DNA of 64,000 nucleotides from Alteromonas sp. CI.11.F.A3 (GTDB lineage: Bacteria > Pseudomonadota > Gammaproteobacteria > Enterobacterales > Alteromonadaceae), in assembly GCF_032925565.1 (NCBI RefSeq), contig NZ_CP136708.1, forward strand, positions 1,426,001 through 1,490,000, in the 5' to 3' direction. Both the position numbers and the translations under genes were made by a program. Within the stretch, counting starts at the first letter, position 1; every line of letters begins with the position of its first letter. Positions 8,619 through 16,421 of this stretch are shown piece after piece. The notes beneath the pieces were generated by a model that had not been told where the DNA came from, made no database searches, and saw nothing but the letters and a program-made list of their open reading frames with translations.

Positions 8619-9538
8619 TGAAAACGAAAGGAAAAATCATCATCAACGATGTTGGCCCCAGAGATGGCCTACAGAATCAGAAAAAGCACCTGAGTGTGGA
8701 TGAGCGACTTGCATTAATAAATGCATTAGTTGCAGCTGGATTACCCGCCATTGAAGTAGGGGCTTTTGTATCGCCTAAAGCGGTTCCCGCTATGGCGGGG
8801 ACAGATGAGGTGATTAATCAACTCGCGGCCAAAGATAAGGTGGCGTATTCAGTGCTTATACCCAACGAAAGAGGGTTTAGCACTGGGGTTGAATTAAATG
8901 TGCCGCTGATGTCACTGGTAGTTGCTGCCAGTACAACGATGAACGAAAAAAATATTCGAATGACGACTACCCAAGCGCTGTCTATGTCATCTGACGTGCT
9001 TGCTCTAGCCACACAATTAAATCGTAAAGTGCAAGCTTATGTTGCAACAGCATGGGAATGCCCTTTTGAAGGGCACATCAGCGTGGATGAAGTGATTAAA
9101 GTATCAGCCGCATTATTAGATGCTGGGGCTGCTCACATTGTGGTGGCCGATACGATTGGTGCGGCATCTCCAGATCAGGTACATGCGCTGATGAGCAAAA
9201 TGGTATCGGAGTTTGGCGCCAACAAATTGTCGTGCCATTTTCATGATACACGCGCAATGGGCGTTGCAAACGTTTACGCCGCGATTGAAGCGGGTATTCG
9301 ACAATTTGATGCATCAATAGCGGGCTTGGGTGGCTGCCCATTTGCACCGGGCGCCACCGGAAATGTAGCGACAGAAGACGTGGTGCTGCTAGTAGAGCAA
9401 ATGGGTTATAGCACAGGCATAGATATGGGCCTGTTACTTGCAGCATCGGACAAAGCCAAGGCATTAACAGGCACAGCACGTGGTGGACATGCTAAAACCT
9501 GGTTAGAACAACAAGAAAATAAAAGGGGAAGCAAATGA
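8618..9538 (+). CDS. HMG-CoA lyase family enzyme, possible citramalyl-CoA lyase
   Basis: A 306-residue TIM-barrel lyase of the DRE-TIM family. It keeps the DVGPRDGLQN motif (11-20), metal-binding histidines in CHFHDTRAMG (His207, His209), and the GLGGCPFAPGATGN loop with the catalytic cysteine (Cys240). Family members cleave 3-hydroxy-3-methylglutaryl-CoA or the related R-citramalyl-CoA, both tertiary-alcohol acyl-CoAs. No leucine-degradation genes (acyl-CoA dehydrogenase, methylcrotonyl-CoA carboxylase, enoyl-CoA hydratase) are nearby. With a CoA-transferase upstream and LeuCD-like genes downstream, cleavage of a citramalyl-CoA-type compound to pyruvate plus an acyl-CoA fits better than HMG-CoA cleavage. 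Its TGA overlaps the ATG of hyuA (ATGA), showing translational coupling. Confidence 0.92.
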   Translation: MKTKGKIIINDVGPRDGLQNQKKHLSVDERLALINALVAAGLPAIEVGAFVSPKAVPAMAGTDEVINQLAAKDKVAYSVLIPNERGFSTGVELNVPLMSLVVAASTTMNEKNIRMTTTQALSMSSDVLALATQLNRKVQAYVATAWECPFEGHISVDEVIKVSAALLDAGAAHIVVADTIGAASPDQVHALMSKMVSEFGANKLSCHFHDTRAMGVANVYAAIEAGIRQFDASIAGLGGCPFAPGATGNVATEDVVLLVEQMGYSTGIDMGLLLAASDKAKALTGTARGGHAKTWLEQQENKRGSK

Positions 9539-11616
9539 GTTATCGATTAGGGGTTGATGTAGGCGGAACCTTTACCGACCTACTATTAATTAACGAAATA
9601 TCTGGGGAAACCTTTACTGCAAAAGTGCCTTCTACACCGCACGATTCTTCCGTTGGGGTGCTTAACGGCATAGACCGTATTTGTGAAGAATCAGGTGTTA
9701 ATGTTACTGATATCGCGCGTGTTATGCACGGTACAACTGTTGCAACCAATGCGGTATTAACTGGCAAAGGGGCAAGTGTCGCACTGGTTACCACACAAGG
9801 CTATAAGCACGTGCTGCAAGTGGCACGTTCATTTTGTCCGGGGGGGCTGGGAGGCTGGGTAAGCTACATGAAGAAGCCTTTGCTTGCACCGTTAGAACTC
9901 ACCATTGAAGCAAGTGAAAGAGTGGGCGCTGATGGCAGTATTGTAAAAGCCCTAGACGAAGAGAAGCTCACGCAAAGCTTACAGGCATTAAAAGATAAAG
10001 GTGGATTTACTGCACTCACTATCTCTTTTATAAACGCCTATGTGAACGGAGAGAACGAGCGCCAAGCTCAAGCGGTTGCACAGCGTGTTTTCCCTGATAT
10101 GCCAATCTCTATTTCTTCTGATGTTGTTCCTGAATTGCAAGAATACGAGCGAACTGAAACCACAGTGGTAAACAGTTACGTTCGCCCTGAAGTAGCCAAA
10201 TATGTCGATAATTTATATGGCGCGCTAACCGATCGTATGGGCAGTGATATTCATCTGTCTATCTTGCGCTCAGATGGCGGGCTGGCGTCTGCACGTTCAG
10301 CCGCAGAAAGCCCAGTTAACTTGCTAATGTCTGGTCCTGCTGGCGGTGTAGCGGGGGCTATCCATTTTTGTAAACAAGGTGGGTTTAACGACATACTCAC
10401 TTTTGATATGGGCGGTACGTCTACTGATGTTGCACTAATACAAAATGCGACAGCACGGGTAAGACGAGAAACTCGTGTTGGAGATGTTACCGTACGTGCA
10501 CCATCGGTAGACGTAAGAACCGTTGGCGCTGGTGGTGGCTCTATTGCTTTTGTGCCTGAACTGACTAAAGCACTGCGCGTAGGTCCAGAGTCAGCTGGCG
10601 CTAAACCGGGCCCAGCGGCTTATATGAAAGGCGGTGTAGAACCAACGGTATGCGACGCCAATGTGGTACTCGGTTATCTTCCTTCAGATGTGCAGCTTGG
10701 TGGCAAAATGGCTATCAATCGAGACGCTGCAGTAGCGGCGGTAAAAAAAGTGGCAGACGCCATGGATATTTCGGTTGAAGAAGCGGCTGAAGGTATCATT
10801 AAGATTGCTAACGAAGCTATGTTCGGCGCCCTTCGGTTAGTGTCGGTAGAGCAAGGATTCGATCCAAGAGAGTTTGCCCTTGTAGGGTTTGGCGGAGCTG
10901 GTCCATTACATGCCAATGCACTGGGTATGCTAACCCAAGCGTGGCCTGCCATTATTCCTCCTGGTCCGGGCGTATTATGTGCTTATGGTGACGCCACCAC
11001 ACAGGTACGTGACGAGGCCTCCCAAACACTGGTTTCGCTAATCGACAACCTCAGCGACGATGCATTTAAGCATGTACTCACTGAATTAGCAGAAAAAGCA
11101 TCTTCTACCCTGCTCGCCGATGGAATTTCAATGGACGAGCAAACTATTACTTATGAAGCGGATGTTCGCTACACCGGGCAAGCCTTTCAACTCTGCGTTC
11201 CTTTTTCTAAGCAAGATATTGAAGACAATGGACTTTCTTTACTTAAAAAGCACTTTGATGCTGAACATACGCAGCTATTCACCTTTGAGTTAGAAGAGGG
11301 CCATGAGGTTGTGATGGTTCGCGCAGTTGCCACAGCAAAAAGCAAAGCGCTCCCGGCTCCTCCGCCTGTCAACACCAGTTATACCTTGGAAGATTGCATG
11401 TTAACCGATAGCCAAATTTATTATGAAGGTAGCTATCACGATGCAATCATTTATGAGCGTAGAAAACTTCACGAAGCGTTATCGGTCAAGGGCCCCGCTG
11501 TAATTTGTGAAATGGACTCGACTACCGTGGTTCTCCCTGGTTACGTTGCAACCGTTGATGCGGTGGGCAACCTATTACTTAACCCGTTAAGCAGCCCTGA
11601 ATCGACTGGCAAATAA
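9535..11616 (+). CDS. hyuA: Hydantoinase/oxoprolinase family subunit A
   Basis: A 693-residue ATP-binding subunit of the hydantoinase A / 5-oxoprolinase family. The ASKHA-type phosphate loop is DVGGTFTD (8-15). HGTTVATNAVL (65-75), SGPAGG (266-271) and DMGGTSTD (291-298) follow. Characterised relatives use ATP to open five-membered lactams and imides (5-oxoproline, N-methylhydantoin) or larger lactams (caprolactam). Acetone carboxylase is a more distant relative. A hyuB gene follows nine bases after the stop, as expected for the two-subunit form. The presence of a downstream amidase suggests a ring carrying an amide nitrogen. The exact substrate cannot be read from the protein. Confidence 0.93.
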   Translation: MSYRLGVDVGGTFTDLLLINEISGETFTAKVPSTPHDSSVGVLNGIDRICEESGVNVTDIARVMHGTTVATNAVLTGKGASVALVTTQGYKHVLQVARSFCPGGLGGWVSYMKKPLLAPLELTIEASERVGADGSIVKALDEEKLTQSLQALKDKGGFTALTISFINAYVNGENERQAQAVAQRVFPDMPISISSDVVPELQEYERTETTVVNSYVRPEVAKYVDNLYGALTDRMGSDIHLSILRSDGGLASARSAAESPVNLLMSGPAGGVAGAIHFCKQGGFNDILTFDMGGTSTDVALIQNATARVRRETRVGDVTVRAPSVDVRTVGAGGGSIAFVPELTKALRVGPESAGAKPGPAAYMKGGVEPTVCDANVVLGYLPSDVQLGGKMAINRDAAVAAVKKVADAMDISVEEAAEGIIKIANEAMFGALRLVSVEQGFDPREFALVGFGGAGPLHANALGMLTQAWPAIIPPGPGVLCAYGDATTQVRDEASQTLVSLIDNLSDDAFKHVLTELAEKASSTLLADGISMDEQTITYEADVRYTGQAFQLCVPFSKQDIEDNGLSLLKKHFDAEHTQLFTFELEEGHEVVMVRAVATAKSKALPAPPPVNTSYTLEDCMLTDSQIYYEGSYHDAIIYERRKLHEALSVKGPAVICEMDSTTVVLPGYVATVDAVGNLLLNPLSSPESTGK

Positions 11617-11625
11617 GGAGGCGTT

Positions 11626-13491
11626 ATGAATAATAAAATTAAACAAACGAACACAGCTGAGTTGACCAGAATTGACGTTGATACGGTTACCGTTGATATC
11701 ATTGAAAATGCATTGCGTAATGCCAGAGAGGAAATGGATGCGGTGTTATTTCGTACCGCAATGAGCCCAGGGATCCGCGAGCAGGGTGATTGCTTTCCCA
11801 TGATTGCTAATAAAGACGGCAAAATGGTAGTAGGGCAATTTGGTTCTTTTATCCATGGCTTCCTAAGTGCATTTGAGGGCGAATTGGAAGAAGGGGATAT
11901 CATCCTTACCAACGACCCTTACATGACAAATGCAGCCGTTTCCCATTTACCCGACTGGATTATTCTTGTTCCTATCTTTAAAGAGGGGCGACACATTGCG
12001 TGGACTGCAATGTTTGGTCATATGTCAGATAACGGCGGAATGGTGCCAGGTTCTATACCCATTAAAGCGGAAACCATATTTCAAGAAGGTATTCGAATTC
12101 CACCCACAAAACTTTATAAAAAGGGTGTGCTACAACGCGATATATTAGAGCTCATTTTACATAATGTGCGAACGCCACAGTGGAACCGATTTGACTTAAA
12201 CGCACTTGTGGCAGCGTGTAAAACGGCGGCAAAACGCTGCCAAGAAATAGCCGAGCGTTTTGGTGACGATATGTTTTACTCCACCATGGAAATTATGCTC
12301 GAGCGTAACCATGTTGCGATGGAAGCCATTATCAATATGTTGGTGCCAGAAGAGCCTCGCGTATTCGAAGATTATTTATGTGACGATGGTGTGGGCATGG
12401 GGCCATACAAAATACGCTGCAAGATGTGGCGTGAGAATGGCAAGGCAATTTTCGACTTTGAAGGCACCGACCCGCAAGCGAAAAGCTCAATAAATTTCTA
12501 CTTAAATGAAGACATGTTCAAGATGTTCTTCGGCTCCTTTACTATCAATTTGGTTGACCCTCAAATACTGTTCAATGATGGGTTTTATGACTTAGTTGAT
12601 GTGCGTATACCTCAAGGCAGCTTACTTAAACCAAACTTTCCAGCCGCTCTTTCGGGAAGAACGCACGCATTAGGCCGTATCTTTGACGTAATGGGAGGGC
12701 TATTAGGACAAGGTGCACCTGATGCCATGAATGCAGCCGGTTTCTCTGATTCTCCTCATCTGTTTTATTCTGGCTATGACGATAAAGGAGAGTGGTTCCA
12801 ACTCTTCCAGATTGGCTTTGGTGGGATCCCAGGCAGGCCTGTAGGTGATGGGCCAGACGGACACTCTCTGTGGCCGGGTTTTACTAACGTACCGAACGAA
12901 TTTATCGAAGCGTACTTTCCTCTACGTGTTGAAACTTACGAAACTATTCCAGATTCCGGTGGCCCTGGTTTTCACCGCGGCGGTAATGGCTTGTCGGTGG
13001 GGTATCGGTTCCTTTGTGATGGGGCCATCGCTATTCATGATGACAGATGGTTAACTTATCCTTGGGGCGTTAATGGAGGGTTGCCAGGTAAACGTTCAAC
13101 AAAACGCCTCATTCGAGAAGATGGCAGCACAGAAACTCTCCCAGCCAAATGCGAGGGCATTGTAGTAAAAGCGGGTGATGTATTGTATTTCGATACATGG
13201 GGCGGCGGCGGTTGGGGCGATCCATTTGACCGCGAACCTAATGCGGTAGCTGATGATGTCGCCAGAGGATTAGTATCTTTGGAAGGCGCGCGTCGATACG
13301 GTGTGGTGATTGAAAATGGGTCGGTAAACGACACCGAAACCCAGCGCTTGCGAGCGACATTGAAAGAAGAGAGAGGTGAAGTGTCGTTGTTTAATCGTGG
13401 CGGAACAATAGAAGAAATTAAAGCCAAAGCGAAAGAGGAAACGGGCTTAGCCGCACCAGTATCACCATCGTTCAACGTTGCGAGACAATAA
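11626..13491 (+). CDS. hyuB: Hydantoinase/oxoprolinase family subunit B
   Basis: A 621-residue partner of HyuA. The conserved NDPY motif (96-99) followed by SHLPD, then HMSDNGG (132-138) and PGS, is the HyuB signature. The C-terminal GGGGWGDPFDRE ... VARGLVSLEGARRYGVV block is also typical. This subunit carries the substrate-binding and presumed metal-binding half of ATP-dependent ring-opening amidohydrolases. A full AAGGAGG ribosome-binding site (11615-11621) overlaps the hyuA stop codon, five bases before ATG 11626. The length is at the long end for separate B subunits (roughly 500-620), with an N-terminal extension of about 15 residues. It is co-transcribed with the rest of the operon. Confidence 0.93.
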   Translation: MNNKIKQTNTAELTRIDVDTVTVDIIENALRNAREEMDAVLFRTAMSPGIREQGDCFPMIANKDGKMVVGQFGSFIHGFLSAFEGELEEGDIILTNDPYMTNAAVSHLPDWIILVPIFKEGRHIAWTAMFGHMSDNGGMVPGSIPIKAETIFQEGIRIPPTKLYKKGVLQRDILELILHNVRTPQWNRFDLNALVAACKTAAKRCQEIAERFGDDMFYSTMEIMLERNHVAMEAIINMLVPEEPRVFEDYLCDDGVGMGPYKIRCKMWRENGKAIFDFEGTDPQAKSSINFYLNEDMFKMFFGSFTINLVDPQILFNDGFYDLVDVRIPQGSLLKPNFPAALSGRTHALGRIFDVMGGLLGQGAPDAMNAAGFSDSPHLFYSGYDDKGEWFQLFQIGFGGIPGRPVGDGPDGHSLWPGFTNVPNEFIEAYFPLRVETYETIPDSGGPGFHRGGNGLSVGYRFLCDGAIAIHDDRWLTYPWGVNGGLPGKRSTKRLIREDGSTETLPAKCEGIVVKAGDVLYFDTWGGGGWGDPFDREPNAVADDVARGLVSLEGARRYGVVIENGSVNDTETQRLRATLKEERGEVSLFNRGGTIEEIKAKAKEETGLAAPVSPSFNVARQ

Positions 13492-13492
13492 T

Positions 13493-14122
13493 ATGCAGCT
13501 TAGTAGCAGCGATTTACTAACGCAAGGTGTCGCCTTTGGCGTGCGCCCTGCGTTAATTGTTGTCGATATGACAGTAGGCTTTGCGTCACCTGAGAGTCCT
13601 CTTGGCGGTGTATTTGATAGTGAAATTACCGCCGCTGAAGCACTAATTCAGCACTTTGATGGCGCAGGCTTACCTGTTTATTTCTCAACAGTTGTGTATG
13701 ACAACGACAGCCAGCAATCGGTGTTCAGACAGCATTTGCCTGACTTAGATATGCTTGCTCGGGGTAGCCGGTGGGTTGAGATAGACCCCCGCCTATCGTT
13801 TTCTAATAATGCCACTTTAATAGAGAAAACCGCCCCAAGTGCTTTTTTTGAAACCCAGCTAAACGAGAAGTTAAAAGCCGGCGGGGTGGACAGCGTAGTG
13901 GTGTGTGGCTTAACAACTAGCGGTTGCGTTCGCGCAACCGCAGTAGATGCATTGTCGTGTAATTTTCCTGTGTGGGTTGTTGAAGAGGCCTGCGGAGACA
14001 GAAATATTGACGCTCACAAAGCGAACTTGCACGACCTACACGCAAAGTATACTGAGGTTGTCAGCCTTGACACTGTGTCGTCATATTTTGCTAAGAAAAA
14101 AGCGGAGGACGACCATGCCTAA
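13493..14122 (+). CDS. Isochorismatase-fold amidase (N-carbamoylsarcosine/maleamate amidase type)
   Basis: A 209-residue cysteine hydrolase with the family triad Asp25 (VVDMTVGF), Lys112 ([11 protein letters not shown]) and Cys145 ([12 protein letters not shown]). The [13 protein letters not shown] segment and the SAFFET turn point to the amidase branch that includes N-carbamoylsarcosine amidase and maleamate amidohydrolase, not true isochorismatase. It would release ammonia from a linear amide formed when HyuAB opens a ring. ATG 13493 overlaps the last base region of hyuB and has no clear Shine-Dalgarno, so it is probably translated by coupling. The upstream TTG at 13478 is rejected. Its end overlaps the leuC-like start by eight bases. 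In creatinine breakdown HyuAB-type N-methylhydantoinase and this amidase family also act in sequence. Confidence 0.9.
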   Translation: MQLSSSDLLTQGVAFGVRPALIVVDMTVGFASPESPLGGVFDSEITAAEALIQHFDGAGLPVYFSTVVYDNDSQQSVFRQHLPDLDMLARGSRWVEIDPRLSFSNNATLIEKTAPSAFFETQLNEKLKAGGVDSVVVCGLTTSGCVRATAVDALSCNFPVWVVEEACGDRNIDAHKANLHDLHAKYTEVVSLDTVSSYFAKKKAEDDHA

Positions 14123-15524
14123 AACACTTTATGACAAGCTTTGGGACAGACATTTTGTTACTTCAGTTGATGGTGACGGGTTGCTTTACATTGATAGGCA
14201 CTTGATTCATGAAGTGACTTCACCTCAGGCATTTGATGGCTTAAAACAATTCAACAGAAAAGTACGACGACCTGACTTAACGATAGCAACAATGGATCAT
14301 AGCATTTCTACGCAGTCGACGAGTCTTGATGCATGTGGTCCAAAGAACGCGTTGCAGTTAAAGACATTAATTAAAAACTGCCAAGCTAATAATATCGTTT
14401 TATATCCAGTAGGAGACAGTCACCAAGGTATTGTGCATGTTATGGGGCCGGAAATGGGGCTTATCCATCCTGGTATGACCGTGGTGTGTGGCGACTCGCA
14501 CACAGCTACCCACGGCGCCTTGGGTACGCTAGCGTTTGGTATTGGCACATCTGATGTGGAGCATGTGTTAGCAACCCAAACTATTCGGCAAAGCAAAGCA
14601 AAGAATATGCGGGTGAATTTTAATGGCGAGCTACCCGAAGGTGTCTTCGCTAAAGATATGATTTTAGCCTTAATTCGAGAAATTGGACACGACGGTGCAA
14701 CCGGGTTTGTTGTGGAGTATAGCGGAGACGCGATATCGAGTTTGTCGATAGAAGGGCGAATGACAATCTGCAACATGAGTATCGAAGCCGGCGCGAAAGC
14801 AGGCATGATTGCACCGGATGATGTCATATTTCGCTACTTAGACGGAAAAGCATTTTCGCCTAAAGGAGAGAAGTTCGAGGCAATGAAAGTCGCTTGGTCG
14901 GCGCTTTATTCAGATGTTGATGCAGAATTTGATAAAACAGTCGACATTGATGTGTCTCGTTTATCCCCTCAGGTGACGTGGGGAACTAACCCAGGGCAAG
15001 TTATCGGCATCGATGAAGCCGTACCTCAATTGCCTGACAGTTATTCTGATGGCGACAGTAACGCTATGCAAAAGGCGCTGCAGTATATGGACATTAACGC
15101 TGGACAAAGCATAGACGATGTTGCTATTTCCCATGTGTTTATTGGTTCGTGTACAAACAGTCGAATAGAAGACTTAAGAGAAGCCGCTGCGGTGGTATCA
15201 AATGGGCGAGTGGCCGAACAAGTAAAAGCTATTGTGGTGCCAGGTTCTATGCGAGTAAAAAAACTGGCGGAAGAAGAAGGGCTAGACCGCGTGTTTATCA
15301 ATGCGGGGTTTGAATGGCGATTGCCCGGGTGTTCAATGTGTTTAGGGATGAACGATGACGTGCTTAAAGAAGGCGACCGCTGCGCGTCTACCAGCAATCG
15401 AAACTTTGAAGGCAGACAGGGGCGAGGCGCTAGAACACACTTAGTCAGTCCAGCCATGGCCGCTGGGGCGGCACTAAAAGGTAAACTCACCGATGTTAGA
15501 TTGCTATTAAGGAGGCAGCCATGA
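14115..15524 (+). CDS. leuC: LeuC-type hydro-lyase large subunit
   Basis: A 469-residue aconitase-superfamily protein. It has the same length as E. coli LeuC and cluster cysteines in the same places: Cys346 (FIGSCTNSR), Cys406 and Cys409 (LPGCSMCLG). [20 protein letters not shown] and [16 protein letters not shown] complete the family pattern. The [4Fe-4S] cluster would catalyse dehydration/hydration of a hydroxyacid. Close homologues act on isopropylmalate, citraconate/R-citramalate, maleate or dimethylmaleate. The protein is near to canonical LeuC, so true isopropylmalate isomerase activity is not excluded, but leuA and leuB are absent and the operon is catabolic. ATG 14115 follows GGAGG (14104-14108); an in-frame extension to 13947 lies inside the amidase gene and is not used. 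Confidence 0.93.
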   Translation: MPKTLYDKLWDRHFVTSVDGDGLLYIDRHLIHEVTSPQAFDGLKQFNRKVRRPDLTIATMDHSISTQSTSLDACGPKNALQLKTLIKNCQANNIVLYPVGDSHQGIVHVMGPEMGLIHPGMTVVCGDSHTATHGALGTLAFGIGTSDVEHVLATQTIRQSKAKNMRVNFNGELPEGVFAKDMILALIREIGHDGATGFVVEYSGDAISSLSIEGRMTICNMSIEAGAKAGMIAPDDVIFRYLDGKAFSPKGEKFEAMKVAWSALYSDVDAEFDKTVDIDVSRLSPQVTWGTNPGQVIGIDEAVPQLPDSYSDGDSNAMQKALQYMDINAGQSIDDVAISHVFIGSCTNSRIEDLREAAAVVSNGRVAEQVKAIVVPGSMRVKKLAEEEGLDRVFINAGFEWRLPGCSMCLGMNDDVLKEGDRCASTSNRNFEGRQGRGARTHLVSPAMAAGAALKGKLTDVRLLLRRQP

Positions 15525-16120
15525 AGCCATTAATAACGGTTGAATCTAAGGCAATACCTTTTGTAGAAAATAACGTGGATACTGATCAACTACTGCCAAA
15601 GCAATTTCTGACAGAAATAACGCGTCAAGGTTTCGGAAAGCATCTTCTCCATGATGTACGTTACCTCGACGCTAATGAAAGCGTTTTGAACCCAGATTGT
15701 GTGCTCAATGACCCTGTGTATGTTGGAGCGGAAATACTGCTTGCGGGCGAGAACTTCGGTTGTGGCTCTAGTCGAGAGCATGCGCCATGGGCCATTGCCG
15801 ACTTTGGATTTCGTGTAATTATAGCCAAAGGATTTGCCGATATTTTTTATGCTAATTGTCTTAATAATCAGATTCTACCAATTACATTACCCCACGATGT
15901 GGTTGACGATATTGCAATGCAATGTCGGCAGAATCCGAATCAACTGGTATGTGTTGATTTAAGTAATCAGCAGGTTCGTTTTAACAGTGATGTTTTCAAT
16001 TTTGCTATTCCGCTTCACCATAAACAAAATTTGATAACTGGAGTAGATAAAATAGGAAGAACATTACTGGAAGAAAACGCTATCGCTGGGTACGAAGCAA
16101 AAACATTGTATTATATGTAA
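15521..16120 (+). CDS. leuD: LeuD-type hydro-lyase small subunit
   Basis: A 199-residue small subunit that completes the LeuCD-type enzyme. It has [12 protein letters not shown] near the N-terminus and [14 protein letters not shown] at about residues 79-92, the swivelling-domain signature. The length is close to the 201 residues of E. coli LeuD. The ATG overlaps the leuC stop (ATGA), with AAGGAGG a few bases upstream. Substrate choice in this family depends partly on the small-subunit loop before the FGCGSSRE motif; that loop (around residues 20-40) looks LeuD-like here. It is the last gene of the block, followed by a terminator at 16245. Confidence 0.92.
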   Translation: MKPLITVESKAIPFVENNVDTDQLLPKQFLTEITRQGFGKHLLHDVRYLDANESVLNPDCVLNDPVYVGAEILLAGENFGCGSSREHAPWAIADFGFRVIIAKGFADIFYANCLNNQILPITLPHDVVDDIAMQCRQNPNQLVCVDLSNQQVRFNSDVFNFAIPLHHKQNLITGVDKIGRTLLEENAIAGYEAKTLYYM

Positions 16121-16206
16121 ACGTTCTATTAAACGCCCAATAGAGAGCCTTGTTTGAAGGTGGATAGGCAATTGATTGGGCGCCAGCTAATCTGACAGTC
16201 TCAAGT

Positions 16207-16223
16207 GTACGTGAAGCGGATGT
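16207..16223 (+). repeat. Short dispersed repeat, copy 1
   Basis: GTACGTGAAGCGGATGT here recurs at 18019-18035 as GTACGTGAAGCGGACGT, one mismatch in 17 bases. Both copies lie in gene-free gaps of the accessory stretch between 16.1 and 20.5 kb. The rest of the gap 16121-16421 holds only the operon terminator and no gene. Confidence 0.6.
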
Positions 16224-16244
16224 TCACGATTTTTAATTTCTAAT

Positions 16245-16284
16245 CAAACCTAAGCCAGTCTGAGGTTTGCATTTTTTATTTTAA
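16245..16284 (+). terminator. Intrinsic terminator of the catabolic operon
   Basis: CAAACCT (16245-16251) pairs with AGGTTTG (16263-16269), with two further base pairs inside after a mismatch, and is followed by a T-rich tract CATTTTTTATTTT. It lies about 125 bases after the leuD-like stop codon and closes the 13-kb block. Confidence 0.7.
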
Positions 16285-16421
16285 AACGAAGTACAACAGC
16301 TAAGTAGATGTTTCCAGTCGCAAGTTTTCAGAAGAGAGTAGAGCAAATCGTTCTTCATCACAGAATGGTGTTACGCTAACGCGTAGATAAAAAATAAATA
16401 TGACAGTGGAGCGTCAACCAA

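Noticed and set aside
13947..14114. In-frame N-terminal extension of the LeuC-type gene
   Set aside because: It lies inside the amidase gene, lacks family similarity, and GGAGG plus ATG 14115 give exactly LeuC length.
14115..16120. Ordinary leucine biosynthesis leuCD
   Set aside because: Sequence alone would allow it, but leuA/leuB are absent and the genes are embedded in a catabolic operon under a sigma-54 activator. Kept as an open alternative, not the main call.
16134..16182. CGCCCAAT ... ATTGGGCG as operon terminator
   Set aside because: The 8-bp arms are 33 bases apart with no T tract; the hairpin at 16245 with a T tract is the better terminator.
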